Source: Acidovorax facilis (GTDB lineage: Bacteria; Pseudomonadota; Gammaproteobacteria; Burkholderiales; Burkholderiaceae_C). Taken from it: a stretch of 38,713 nt of DNA. Below the pieces are notes generated by a model, which did no database searches, had not been told where the DNA came from, and worked only from the letters and a program-made list of their open reading frames with translations. Position 1 is the first letter of the stretch. Each line of letters opens with the position of its first letter. The stretch lies in assembly GCF_023913775.1 (NCBI RefSeq), contig NZ_JAMXAX010000043.1, forward strand, positions 1 through 38,713, given 5' to 3'. Positions 17,598 to 28,400 of the stretch are shown piece by piece. The translations under genes were made by a program, and so were the position numbers.

Positions 17598-17630
17598 AAC
17601 CCGCCCGGTAAACGGGCAAAATGGCGGGTT
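17598..17630 (+). other. Inverted repeat in the dnaA-dnaN gap
   Basis: AACCCGCC (17598-17605) pairs with GGCGGGTT (17623-17630). An overlapping inner pair GCCCG/CGGGC (17603-17607 with 17613-17617) allows an alternative fold. No T run follows, so it may attenuate dnaA read-through or act as a processing site; no function can be assigned. Confidence 0.5.
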
Positions 17631-17701
17631 ATACAGCAGGGGGAGGCACGACCTGTGCCGCTGTCCACGCACCGTCCCAAAAACCACAAGAGGTTGAAGA
17701 C

Positions 17702-18820
17702 ATGATCGTCCTGAAGGCAACACAAGACAAGGTTCTCGCGGTTCTGCAATCCGTGGCTGGCATCGTGGAGCGCCGCCACACGCTGCCCATCCTGGCCAAT
17801 GTGCTGATCCGCAAGACGGGCAATGCCCTGCAGCTGACCACCAGCGACCTCGAAATCCAGATCCGCACCACGGCTGAGCTGGGCGGCGACACCGGCGACT
17901 TCACCACCACCGTGGGCGCGCGCAAGCTCATTGACATCCTGCGCACCATGCCCGGCGACCAGACCGTGAGCCTCGAATCCGCCCAGTCCAAGCTCATCCT
18001 GAAAGGCGGCAAGAGCCGCTTCACGCTGCAAAGCCTGCCCGCAGAAGACTTCCCGCTGGTGCAGGAATCCGCCGCCTTCGGCCCCGTGTTCGCCGTGCCC
18101 CAAAAGACGCTGAAAGACCTGCTGGGCCAGGTGTCGTTTGCGATGGCGGTGCAGGACATCCGCTATTACCTCAACGGCATTTTGTTCGTGGCCGAAGGCA
18201 AGCAGCTGAGCCTGGTGGCCACCGACGGCCACCGCCTGGCGTTTGCCAGCGCGACGCTGGACGTGGAAGTGCCCAAGCAGGAAGTCATCCTGCCGCGCAA
18301 GACCGTGATCGAGCTGCAGCGTTTGCTGTCTGACGCGGGCGGCGAGAACCAGCCCCACATCGAGATGCAGTTCGCCAACAACCAGGCCAAGTTCACCTTT
18401 GGCGGCATGGAGTTCGTCACCAAGCTGGTCGAGGGCAAGTTCCCCGACTACAACCGCGTGATCCCCAAGAACCACAAGAACAGCATCACCCTGGGCCGCG
18501 CGCCTTTGCTGGCCAGCCTGCAACGCACGGCCATCATGACCAGCGACAAGTTCAAGGGCGTGCGCCTGAACCTGGAGCCCGGCACCCTGCGCGTGGCGTC
18601 GAACAACGCCGAGCAGGAAGAGGCCGTGGACGAGCTCGACATCGACTACGGTGGCGACACCATCGAGATCGGCTTCAACGTGACCTACCTCATCGACGCC
18701 CTGGCCAACATGGGCCAGGACATGGTGAAGGTGGAGCTTTCGGACGGCAACAGCTCTGCGCTGCTGACCATCCCCGAGAACGACAGCTTCAAGTACGTGG
18801 TCATGCCAATGCGCATTTGA
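17702..18820 (+). CDS. dnaN: DNA polymerase III beta sliding clamp
   Basis: 372 residues, standard length. Three repeated clamp domains; family marks include [21 protein letters not shown], the DGHRLAFA segment, a [11 protein letters not shown] motif near residue 245 and the C-terminal [10 protein letters not shown], the conserved PMR(I/L) ending. AGAGG lies upstream of the ATG as a ribosome-binding site. It is expected to ring DNA and tether polymerase III. Second gene of dnaA-dnaN-gyrB; recF, often next, is absent. Confidence 0.97.
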   Translation: MIVLKATQDKVLAVLQSVAGIVERRHTLPILANVLIRKTGNALQLTTSDLEIQIRTTAELGGDTGDFTTTVGARKLIDILRTMPGDQTVSLESAQSKLILKGGKSRFTLQSLPAEDFPLVQESAAFGPVFAVPQKTLKDLLGQVSFAMAVQDIRYYLNGILFVAEGKQLSLVATDGHRLAFASATLDVEVPKQEVILPRKTVIELQRLLSDAGGENQPHIEMQFANNQAKFTFGGMEFVTKLVEGKFPDYNRVIPKNHKNSITLGRAPLLASLQRTAIMTSDKFKGVRLNLEPGTLRVASNNAEQEEAVDELDIDYGGDTIEIGFNVTYLIDALANMGQDMVKVELSDGNSSALLTIPENDSFKYVVMPMRI

Positions 18821-18863
18821 GGCGGCCCCCGCCCTGCTGCACAGCCTGACCACGACTACTACC

Positions 18864-21580
<2,717 letters not shown>

Positions 21581-21609
21581 CATAGTCAGCTGACTCGGTT
21601 CAACCGGCA

Positions 21610-22443
21610 ATGGACTGGTCTCATGTAGAGGTGGAGGCCGTTGTCGCCGACTACCTCAAGATGCTCAGTCTTGAACTGGCTGGTCAGGCCTACAGCAAGG
21701 CCGCACACCGTCGCGCCTTGCTTGAAAAACTCAATGCTCGATCAGCGGGTTCGGTCGAATTCAAGCACTGCAACATCAGTGCAGTGCTAATTCATCTGGG
21801 CTGCCCATACCTGCGCGGATATCAACCACGAGCGAACTACCAACGTCTGCTGCGTGAAGTAGTGGAGCGACAAGTTGATCAGTCCTCTGCCCTGGATTCA
21901 CTGGCGCTTGCAGCTGCGCGCCAACCCGCAGTCCCCCCAGAAATTGTGGATTTCTCCAGAGTCGAAACCGAAGCGCCGTTAAAGCGCCACAGTGTCAGCG
22001 AGACAAGCCCGCCTTACGGCAATCTACCAATCAAGCGTGACTACCTCGCGATTGAGTCTCGCAATAGCTCGTTAGGTCAGGCTGGCGAAGAGTTCGTTTT
22101 TCGATACGAGCAGTGGCGACTGACTCATATCGGAAAGCGCGATCTTGCTGAACGCGTAGAGCACGTTTCGCAAACAAGGGGGGACGGCCTAGGCTACGAC
22201 ATCCTGTCTTTCGATGCGAACGGTCGCGAGCGGTTCATTGAAGTGAAAACCACTGCGTTTGGTAAAGACACCCCGTTTTTCATATCCAAGAACGAATTGC
22301 GGTTTTCCCGAGATGCGGGTACCGACTTCACACTATGTCGTCTGTTTGAGTTTAGGCAGACTCCAAAGTTGTTCGCTCTGAAAGGCGCACTGGATCAGCA
22401 CTGTGACCTGGACCCCGTCACATATCGCGCTAGCTTTTCTTAA
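21610..22443 (+). CDS. DUF3883-type protein with PD-(D/E)XK-like nuclease signature
   Basis: 277 residues. The N-terminal half (about 1-100) looks helical, with no motif I recognise. The C-terminal domain (about 150-277) has the DUF3883 pattern: SLGQAGEEFVFRYEQWRL, GDGLGYDILSFDANG and RFIEVKTT. The D...ExK arrangement (GYDILSF...IEVKTT) is that of restriction-endonuclease-like folds found in restriction and defence proteins, so a nuclease or DNA-binding role is plausible but unproven. Base composition is visibly lower in GC than gyrB before it and the genes after it, suggesting acquisition. A perfect 12-base palindrome AGTCAGCTGACT (21584-21595) lies between the gyrB stop and this start. Confidence 0.8.
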   Translation: MDWSHVEVEAVVADYLKMLSLELAGQAYSKAAHRRALLEKLNARSAGSVEFKHCNISAVLIHLGCPYLRGYQPRANYQRLLREVVERQVDQSSALDSLALAAARQPAVPPEIVDFSRVETEAPLKRHSVSETSPPYGNLPIKRDYLAIESRNSSLGQAGEEFVFRYEQWRLTHIGKRDLAERVEHVSQTRGDGLGYDILSFDANGRERFIEVKTTAFGKDTPFFISKNELRFSRDAGTDFTLCRLFEFRQTPKLFALKGALDQHCDLDPVTYRASFS

Positions 22444-22475
22444 TTCAAACTGCAAGCCGTCATCCGTCTGCCTCC

Positions 22476-22889
22476 ATGCGCTCCCCTATCGCCATCGTTG
22501 ACGTAGACCGCCTCGACACCTGGACCCGCTACCGCGCAGGCCTGTGCGACACCTGCGCGGCCAACTGCTGCACGATGCCGCTGGAAGTGCAGTTGCCCGA
22601 CCTGGTGCGGCTTGAGCTGGTAGACCCGTTCGAGGCCGAGCATGAAGAGCTGCGGCACATTGCCAAGCGGCTGCTCAAGGCGCGGTTGATTGACCACTTC
22701 AATCACAAGAACGCGATCTTCACGATGGCGCGGCGGGCCAGCGGGGACTGCAATTTTCTGGACCCGAAGACCCGGCTGTGCACGGTGTATGACAAGCGGC
22801 CCGAGACGTGCCGGCTGCACCCACAAAAGAAGAGCCCCAAGCCTGGGTACTGTGCTTATGGGGCTCGGGACTTGCAGCGCAAGGGCTGA
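22476..22889 (+). CDS. YkgJ-family cysteine-cluster protein
   Basis: 137 residues. Cysteines are spaced as in the Fe/Zn-chelating cluster family: GLCDTCAANCCTMPLEV near residue 24, SGDCNFLDPKTRLCTVYDKRPETCRLHP near 89-115, and GYCAYGARDL at the end. The family is thought to bind a metal or Fe-S cluster; the specific role is unknown. It starts 32 bases after the DUF3883 gene. Base composition is back to the local norm. Confidence 0.85.
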   Translation: MRSPIAIVDVDRLDTWTRYRAGLCDTCAANCCTMPLEVQLPDLVRLELVDPFEAEHEELRHIAKRLLKARLIDHFNHKNAIFTMARRASGDCNFLDPKTRLCTVYDKRPETCRLHPQKKSPKPGYCAYGARDLQRKG

Positions 22890-22894
22890 ACGGT

Positions 22895-23157
22895 CACCAA
22901 GACCAATCCGTCGGTTGGTGCAGCAGCGCGGCACCCGACACAGTGCAAGCTGACCAACCTCCCTGCTCCTACACCGTGCCCCTCTGTACAAGGCCTGCCC
23001 AAGGCTCCGCAGGCTCTGCCATCACGGCACTTGCACACCGCGCTGCTGGGCAGCCATGCATCATGGACCAGCGGTAGCTGACGCCCTGGACGTGTCCACG
23101 GATGAGAAGGTGCCGGGTGATGGTGGAGGCACTGTTGCTGCTGCAGGGGGCGTGCAC
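22895..23157 (-). pseudogene. Remnant of an acylphosphatase gene
   Basis: The minus strand encodes [21 protein letters not shown], matching the N-terminus of the intact acylphosphatase at 30596-30898 ([21 protein letters not shown]). After about residue 35 the match jumps frame (CRDGRACGALG against [12 protein letters not shown]) and then fades. DNA around 23058-23127 is closely similar to 30809-30878. Catalytic Arg is present but the reading frame is broken and no full-length protein can be made. Confidence 0.75.
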
Positions 23158-23268
23158 GCACGGTATCGCCAGCGCACCCGCCTTCGGTGTTGTTTACAAG
23201 CCCGCCCACCACGGCAGCGCTCGACCAGCGGTGCTGCGTGCGCTGAGCTGCAATGCTGTCGTGGTCGC

Positions 23269-23296
23269 CTGGCTCCTGGCTCCTGGCTCCTGGCTC
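23269..23296 (+). repeat. Four tandem copies of a 7-base unit (CTGGCTC)
   Basis: Four perfect head-to-tail copies inside the decayed acylphosphatase/ferredoxin region. A slippage tract of this kind is consistent with relaxed selection. Confidence 0.9.
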
Positions 23297-23299
23297 TAT

Positions 23300-23401
23300 C
23301 CTGCTGCTGCGATCTGCACGGGGTGCGTCTTGTGCGCGGTGCGGTGTCCGTTTGATGCGATCCGCATGGTGCGGACCCAGCCCCTCATTGAAGACGTTTA
23401 G
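23300..23401 (+). pseudogene. Remnant of a 2[4Fe-4S] ferredoxin gene (3' half)
   Basis: Encodes [20 protein letters not shown], matching the second cluster motif of the intact ferredoxin at 30969-31214 ([20 protein letters not shown]). The first cluster motif and N-terminus are gone. The frame ends in TAG at 23399-23401, which is formed at the left end of the adjacent inverted-repeat element. It stands in the same divergent order to the acylphosphatase remnant as in the intact pair. Confidence 0.75.
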
Positions 23402-23563
23402 TGTGGTGTTGGACGCTATCCGGCACTTCTAACCGGGTCTTTTCGGCCAGGGCGGCGTTGCAAATCCGCGCGATACCTACGGGTATCGCTGTGGTTTGCG
23501 CCTTGCCATGACTAAAAAGTCCATCGACTTTCAATGTGCCGTCAAGCATGCAACACCACACTA
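23399..23563. mobile_element. Putative MITE: 161 bp with 11-bp terminal inverted repeats flanked by TA
   Basis: GTGTGGTGTTG (23401-23411) and CAACACCACAC (23551-23561) are perfect inverted repeats, each flanked by TA (23399-23400 and 23562-23563). The interior contains a perfect hairpin CGATACC-TACG-GGTATCG (23471-23488), and the two halves are imperfectly complementary beyond it. No transposase fits. TA duplication is typical of IS630/Tc1-mariner-type transposition, which suggests a non-autonomous derivative of such an element. Confidence 0.65.
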
Positions 23564-23698
23564 GCACTGCAACGGGCACCCATGCCCGCCACGATGCACG
23601 TTCAAGATGGACAGCACGATGCGACGGTGTCCCACACGCCCGAGCGGCGGGGCGTGGTGACATGGGTGGTTCACCCCATTCACCACAAGGAGCACACC

Positions 23699-24136
23699 AT
23701 GTCTGAAAAGAAAGCCAGCGTTCACTGGGAAGGTGCCGGTAAGTCCGGCCAGGGCCAGATCAGCACCGAGACCGGCGCGCTGGACAAGTACCCCTACGGC
23801 TTTGCCAGCCGCTTTGGCGATGACCGCAAGGGCACCAATCCCGAAGAGATTGTGGGCGCTGCCCATGCTGCCTGCTTCACCATGGCATTTTCTTTTGCCG
23901 CCGAGAAGGCCGGCATTGCCACCGAGACCGTCGACACCACGGCCAGCGTGCGGCTCAGCAAGGAAGGCGATGGTTTTGTGATTGACCGCATCGCCCTCAC
24001 GCTCACGGCCAAGGTGCCGGGCATGGACGATGCTGCCTTTCAGAAGCTAGCGGCCGATGCCAAGGCCAACTGCCCGCTGTCGAAGGCGCTGGCCTCGGTG
24101 CCAGAGATCACGCTGACCGCCACGCTCGTGAAGTAG
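23699..24136 (+). CDS. osmC: OsmC family peroxidase
   Basis: 145 residues. The OsmC pattern is clear: ASVHWEGAGKSGQGQISTE, GTNPEEIVGAAHAACFTMAFS with the first catalytic Cys, and KANCPLSKAL with the second. OsmC/Ohr proteins reduce organic hydroperoxides with the two cysteines. The ATG has AAGGAG seven bases upstream. The 135 bases between the MITE and this start include a short CGGGC/GCCCG hairpin but no promoter I can defend. Confidence 0.93.
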   Translation: MSEKKASVHWEGAGKSGQGQISTETGALDKYPYGFASRFGDDRKGTNPEEIVGAAHAACFTMAFSFAAEKAGIATETVDTTASVRLSKEGDGFVIDRIALTLTAKVPGMDDAAFQKLAADAKANCPLSKALASVPEITLTATLVK

Positions 24137-24150
24137 CTAACGGTACAGGC

Positions 24151-24169
24151 GCGGCGCCGAGGGCGCCGC
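24151..24169. terminator. Hairpin between convergent osmC and serine hydrolase genes
   Basis: GCGGCGCC (24151-24158) and GGCGCCGC (24162-24169) form a perfect 8-base-pair stem with a three-base loop. No strong T run follows on either strand, so termination is likely but not certain. Confidence 0.55.
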
Positions 24170-24191
24170 CCTGGCCGATTCTTCTTCACCC

Positions 24192-25514
24192 TCAGCGAGC
24201 CCGCACCGCCGCTGCCAGCGCAGCAAACGCCTGCCGGTCCAGCGCGTGGGTGAAGGCCGTGTTGGGCACCGGGTGCGTCGAGAGCTTCACCACCACCAGT
24301 TCTGCCACCGGGTTGATGTGGATGTGCTGGCCCATCAGTCCCTTCGCTTCGTAGGTGCCGTCCTCATCGTGCGGCACCCACCACTGGTTGTGGTACGAGT
24401 AGCCCGCACGCATGGCCGTGCCGGGGGCCTTGCTGAATTTGGTGGGATCGGCACCCTTGCGCAGTTCGGCAATGGTGGCGGCCGAGATGATCTGCTGGCC
24501 GTTGAAGCTGCCATTGGCACGAAGCATTTCTCCAAAGCGCCCCAAGTCGCGCAGCGTGGCGTTCACGCCCACGCTGGTGGACTGGCCACCGTTCGCATCG
24601 GCAAACACATAGGCATCCTCCTGTGCGCCCAGGCGCGACCAGATGCGCTCGGACAGCAGCGTGGCGTAGCTCTTGCCCGTCACGCGCTGCAGCAGCCAGC
24701 CCAGTACCTCCGTGTCCACCGACTTGTACGCAAACGCGGTGCCGTGCTCCCCTTCTTTCTTCAACGTGGGCAGGAACTCGGCCATGCTTTTGGCGGCGTT
24801 GCTGCCGGGCGGCGCGGGCTGCAGGCCTGCGGCAGCCAGGTACTGGAAAACGCCGGACGCAGGGTCGGCAAAGTTCTCTGCGTACTGCACGCCGGTCGTC
24901 ATGTCCAGGGTCTGCTGCACCGTGGCATCGGCCCAGGCGCTGGTGGCCAGCTCGGGCAGGTAGCGGGGGATCAGCGCTTTCGGGTCGATCACGCCTTCCT
25001 GGATGAGTTCAGTGGCCAGAAGGCCGGTGAGCGATTTGCTCATGGACCACAGCACGTGGGGCTGGTGCGGCTGCATGCCGATCTGGTGGCGCTCGTACAC
25101 GACACGGCCTCGGTGCAGCACCAGCAGGCCATCGGTGTAGGTGGCCTTTTGCCAGTCAGCCAGCGTGGTGGTGCCGCCCTTGCCGTCGGGCACCGGCAGT
25201 GCATCGTCCAGCGCGCGGGCTGCGGCGAGTAGCGCGCTGGGTGCGCCGGCGCCGCGCCAGACGGCGGCCGTGGGGCCCAGCTCGCGCAGGTGGTGCGCGG
25301 CCCAGCGCACGTTGGGGTATTTGAGGATGTTGGCCAGGCGCACGACCTTGTCGGGCGGCGGCGGAAAGCCCTGCATCAGCTGCAGTGTGGCGGGGTAGGT
25401 GGCGTCCGGTGGTGGCAGTTGCGGTGCCTGCGCATGGCTGGCAGCGGCCATGCAGAGGGCGGCAGCGGCCGCGGCGAGTGTGACCAGGGCAAATTGAAGG
25501 CGGGGGTACGGCAT
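24192..25514 (-). CDS. Exported serine hydrolase of the beta-lactamase/class C family
   Basis: 440 residues with an N-terminal Sec signal (MPYPRLQFALVTLAAAAAAL, cleavage likely after SHAQA). The SxxK catalytic motif is SMSK near residue 158, followed by a YKS tyrosine motif (FAYKSVDTEVLGWLL) and a GQHIHINP segment at the third-motif position. Family members are penicillin-binding-protein-like peptidases or esterases; substrate unknown. The ATG at 25514 gives the compact signal peptide. It follows the TlpA-like gene by 83 bases in the same direction and could be the last gene of that operon. Confidence 0.9.
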   Translation of the reverse strand: MPYPRLQFALVTLAAAAAALCMAAASHAQAPQLPPPDATYPATLQLMQGFPPPPDKVVRLANILKYPNVRWAAHHLRELGPTAAVWRGAGAPSALLAAARALDDALPVPDGKGGTTTLADWQKATYTDGLLVLHRGRVVYERHQIGMQPHQPHVLWSMSKSLTGLLATELIQEGVIDPKALIPRYLPELATSAWADATVQQTLDMTTGVQYAENFADPASGVFQYLAAAGLQPAPPGSNAAKSMAEFLPTLKKEGEHGTAFAYKSVDTEVLGWLLQRVTGKSYATLLSERIWSRLGAQEDAYVFADANGGQSTSVGVNATLRDLGRFGEMLRANGSFNGQQIISAATIAELRKGADPTKFSKAPGTAMRAGYSYHNQWWVPHDEDGTYEAKGLMGQHIHINPVAELVVVKLSTHPVPNTAFTHALDRQAFAALAAAVRAR

Positions 25515-25597
25515 GGTGCAAAAGTCCTGCAAAGGTGAGTGGAGAGCGGGCAGAGAAATGACGGGATAAAAATGGGTGAACGGTGGAGCCAGAACGC

Positions 25598-26179
25598 CTA
25601 GCTCCGCGCCGCCAGCAGCGCGCGGATCACGGCCTCGGTGCGCTCGTATTCGCCTTCGCCGAAGTGCTTGTAGCGAATGCGTCCCTGCGCATCGATGAGG
25701 TAGGCTGCGGGCCAGTACTGGTTGCTGTAGGCCTTCCAGGTGCCGTAGCGGTTGTCCTGCGCGACGGGGTGCTTCACGCCGTGGCGGCGCATGGCCACCT
25801 CGACGTTGCTGGTGGTGCGCTCAAACGGAAACTCCGGCGTGTGCACACCCACCACGGTGAGGCCCTGGGGCGTGTACAGCTCGGCCCAGCGGTTCACGTG
25901 GGGCAGGGTGCGGATGCAGTTGATGCAGGCATACGTCCAGAAGTCCACCAGCACCACGCGGCCGCGCAGCTGGTCCATGATGAGCGGCTCGGAGTTGAGC
26001 CAGCGCTCGATGCCCGTGAACTCGGGTGCCGCGCCAAAGTCGGGCAGCGTGGCCGCCTGGACGGCGGGCCCTGCTGCGTGGGTGAAGGCGGGTGCCACCA
26101 CGGCGGCAGCCACAGATGCTGCAGACGCCAGGAACGTGCGGCGCTGAAACGAGATGGGTGAAGAAATACGAGATGTCAT
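25598..26179 (-). CDS. TlpA-like thioredoxin-family protein with Tat signal
   Basis: 193 residues. The N-terminus carries a twin-arginine signal (QRRTFLAS followed by ASVAAAVVAPAFTHA). The thioredoxin-like domain has the redox pair in WTYACINCIRTLPHV (C-x-x-C as CINC), the DFW lead-in and NQYWPAAYLIDAQGRIRYKHFGEGEY with the cis-Pro region. The CINC type resembles the C-terminal domain of DipZ-like proteins. It probably receives electrons from the CcdA-like protein encoded immediately upstream. AAGGAG lies just before the ATG at 26179. Confidence 0.9.
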   Translation of the reverse strand: MTSRISSPISFQRRTFLASAASVAAAVVAPAFTHAAGPAVQAATLPDFGAAPEFTGIERWLNSEPLIMDQLRGRVVLVDFWTYACINCIRTLPHVNRWAELYTPQGLTVVGVHTPEFPFERTTSNVEVAMRRHGVKHPVAQDNRYGTWKAYSNQYWPAAYLIDAQGRIRYKHFGEGEYERTEAVIRALLAARS

Positions 26180-26204
26180 GGTGAAACTCCTTGCTGAGGG
26201 CCGC

Positions 26205-26924
26205 TTACAGCCCTCCAAAACTTGAGGGATAGAACTGCGACAGCCACGCTGTGACCTGGCCATCCACCTCCAGCAGCATGGCCAGCGCGACGACGATGAC
26301 CACCACCCCAAAAACCTGCTGCACGCGGTGGGCATGGCGGGAGATGCGGCGCACATGGCTGGCCGCGGCCTGACCGCCGTAGGCGATGGCCAGCATGGGC
26401 AGCGCGGCGCCGGTGGAATAGGCCAGCAACAGCACCGCCGTGCTGACCCCGGGCGGCTCGGTGGCGATGAGGGTGAGGATGGAGGCCAGCACCGGCCCGG
26501 CGCAGGGCGTCCACACCGCACCCAGGCTCAGACCCAGCAGCAGCCCGCCCCAGTTGCCCGCCGATGCGCCCATCCCCAGGCTGGCCGCTCGGTTGAGCAC
26601 GCCACCCGCCTGTTGGCTCAGCCACTGGAATGGCTTGGGCCACACCGTGAGCACGCCAAACACCAGCAGCAATACGGCGGCAAACCGGCGCAAGCCCTCG
26701 GGCGACAAGCCCAGCACCTGCGTGAAGCTGCTGAACAGCAGCGCCACGGCTGCGAACGACAGCGCAAACCCCAGCGCGATGAACAGCGGACGCGTGCGCT
26801 GCGCTGGGCCGCCCGCCACCGACGCCCCCAACACCACCGGCAGCATGGGCAGCACGCAAGGCGCGCCCACAGTCAGCATGCCGGCGGCCACAGCCAGCCA
26901 GGGGGAGGTGGCGGCCATGCTCAT
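26205..26924 (-). CDS. CcdA/DsbD-like thiol-disulfide transmembrane electron carrier
   Basis: 239 residues with about six membrane helices. The two functional Cys motifs are present: GAPCVLPMLPVVLGA near the N-terminus and WTPCAGPVLASILTL in the middle, as in CcdA, which passes electrons from cytosolic thioredoxin to periplasmic thioredoxin-like partners. The start ATG overlaps the TGA of the DUF2147 gene (26924-26921), so the two are translationally coupled, and the TlpA-like gene begins 25 bases after the stop. Confidence 0.92.
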   Translation of the reverse strand: MSMAATSPWLAVAAGMLTVGAPCVLPMLPVVLGASVAGGPAQRTRPLFIALGFALSFAAVALLFSSFTQVLGLSPEGLRRFAAVLLLVFGVLTVWPKPFQWLSQQAGGVLNRAASLGMGASAGNWGGLLLGLSLGAVWTPCAGPVLASILTLIATEPPGVSTAVLLLAYSTGAALPMLAIAYGGQAAASHVRRISRHAHRVQQVFGVVVIVVALAMLLEVDGQVTAWLSQFYPSSFGGL

Positions 26925-27448
26925 TGCACGCCCCCACGCTCTGCGGCCGGGCGACGCCACACCTGCGTCTTGCCAAACAGCGGGATGCCGACATACGCGC
27001 GCACCAGCAGCTGGTCGGGCTCAGCGGGGGTGAGGGTGGAGCGGTAGGTCTTGGCGTTCTCGCGGTTGTAAATCTCGCCTTGGTACTCGCCACTGCCGCT
27101 GTCGCGCAGGCCGGACAGCATCGTCATGCCCAGCGCGGGCCGCGCGTCGGCCGCGGCCATCTCGGTGCCGGGTGCACTCATCGACCGGTTGGCCAGCACG
27201 CGCACCACCTTGCCGCAGAGGGTGTTGGTGCCGCTGCTGCCACCGGTGTTCGCACTGGCAGTGCCATTGGCGTTAGTGGGGCAGGGAGCAATCTCCACCT
27301 CCAGGTTTCCGCTTTCGGTGATCCAGCGGCCCAGCGGGGCCTTGGGGTGCGGCGCCGTGGCGGGCTGGGTGGCAGCCTCTTGCGCGCTGGCGTTGTGCGC
27401 CAGGCCCAGGGCCAGCGCAACGGCGGCCAGGGCGAAGGATGGTTTCAT
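26921..27448 (-). CDS. DUF2147 family exported protein
   Basis: 175 residues with a Sec signal (MKPSFALAAVALALGLAHNASA). The DUF2147 pattern is visible: GRWITESGNLEVEIAPC, LCGKVVRVL, GLRDSGSGEYQGEIYNRENAKTYRS and VGIPLFGKTQVWRR. Function unknown; proteins of this group are periplasmic and have a lipocalin-like fold. GAGGA precedes the ATG. It is the first gene of the leftward redox cluster and faces the two-component system. A low-complexity Asn/Gly/Ser/Thr loop (about residues 58-72) separates two Cys that could form a disulfide. Confidence 0.88.
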   Translation of the reverse strand: MKPSFALAAVALALGLAHNASAQEAATQPATAPHPKAPLGRWITESGNLEVEIAPCPTNANGTASANTGGSSGTNTLCGKVVRVLANRSMSAPGTEMAAADARPALGMTMLSGLRDSGSGEYQGEIYNRENAKTYRSTLTPAEPDQLLVRAYVGIPLFGKTQVWRRPAAERGGVQ

Positions 27449-27626
27449 GGCAAGTCCTCGTGAAGTTCAGGAAGACTGCATTGAAGCCAGCGTACGTATC
27501 GGCGGTTTGTCCTGCACAGGCCTTTTGGTATGCGCGCGTGTCGGCGGCACCAGCAGACAAGTTCAGATACATGCGGGCCCGTACCGGCCTCCCCGCAAGG
27601 CGCCAAAGCCTGGACAATCAGCGCCC
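27449..27626. promoter_or_regulatory. Divergent control region between the DUF2147 operon and the two-component system
   Basis: 178 non-coding bases. Direct repeats stand out: CGTATCGGCGG (27495-27505) and CGTGTCGGCGG (27537-27547), 42 bases apart (four helical turns), and AAGTTCAG at 27463-27470 and again at 27559-27566. They are candidates for response-regulator binding. No good -35/-10 pair is evident on either strand. Confidence 0.3.
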
Positions 27627-28400
27627 ATGACGACGACGACCCCGCCCGACCACATCCTGATCGTCGATGACGACGCCGGCATCCGCGAGCTGGCGGCCGA
27701 GTACCTGCAGCGCCAGGGCCTGCAGGTGAGCGTGGCAGCCGACGGCAGGCAGATGCGCGAGGTGCTGGCCACGCAACGCATCGACCTCTTGGTACTGGAC
27801 TTGATGCTGCCGGGCACCGACGGCATCGCGCTGTGCCGCGAGCTGCGCAGCCCCGGCACGCCGCCGCTGCCCATCATCATGCTCACCGCGCGCAGCGACG
27901 AGGCGGATCGCATCCTGGGCCTGGAGCTGGGCGCGGACGACTACCTGACCAAACCCTTTGCCGCGCGCGAGCTGCTGGCGCGCATCCACGCGGTGCTGCG
28001 GCGCACGCGCATGCTGCCGCCTAACCTGGCGGTGGCCGAGCCCGCGCGCCATCTTGCGTTCGGCGACTGGCGGCTGGACACCACGGCGCGGCACCTGCTC
28101 GATGCCACGGGCGCAGTGGTGGCGCTGTCGGGCGCCGAATATCGGCTGCTGCGCGTGCTGCTGGACTACCCCCAGCGCATCCTCACACGCGACCAGCTGC
28201 TGCAGCTCACGCAGGGTCGCGATGCCGACGTGTTCGACCGCTCCATCGACCTCTTGGTCAGTCGCGTGCGCCAGCGGCTGGGCGACGGGGTACGCGGCTC
28301 GCGCTATATCAAGACCGTGCGCAACGAGGGCTATGTGTTCTGCGCCGACGTGTTGCCCGCACCGGCAACCGCACCCGCACCGGGAGGAGCCGCCGCATGA
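27627..28400 (+). CDS. OmpR-type response regulator
   Basis: 257 residues. Receiver domain (about 8-122) with the acidic pair VDDD, phosphoacceptor in LLVLDLMLPGTDG, Thr in MLTARS and Lys in TKPF. A winged-helix DNA-binding domain (about 145-245) with SGAEYRLLRVLLDYPQRILTRDQLL and RVRQRL..RYIKTVRNEGYVF follows, then a Pro/Ala tail. Stop and next start overlap as ATGA (28397-28400). Divergence from the DUF2147-CcdA-TlpA genes suggests it controls them. Confidence 0.95.
   Translation: MTTTTPPDHILIVDDDAGIRELAAEYLQRQGLQVSVAADGRQMREVLATQRIDLLVLDLMLPGTDGIALCRELRSPGTPPLPIIMLTARSDEADRILGLELGADDYLTKPFAARELLARIHAVLRRTRMLPPNLAVAEPARHLAFGDWRLDTTARHLLDATGAVVALSGAEYRLLRVLLDYPQRILTRDQLLQLTQGRDADVFDRSIDLLVSRVRQRLGDGVRGSRYIKTVRNEGYVFCADVLPAPATAPAPGGAAA

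Noticed and set aside
23505..23564. A short peptide MTKKSIDFQCAVKH inside the TA-flanked element
   Set aside because: Too short to judge, no ribosome-binding site, and it ends inside the terminal inverted repeat; most likely chance.
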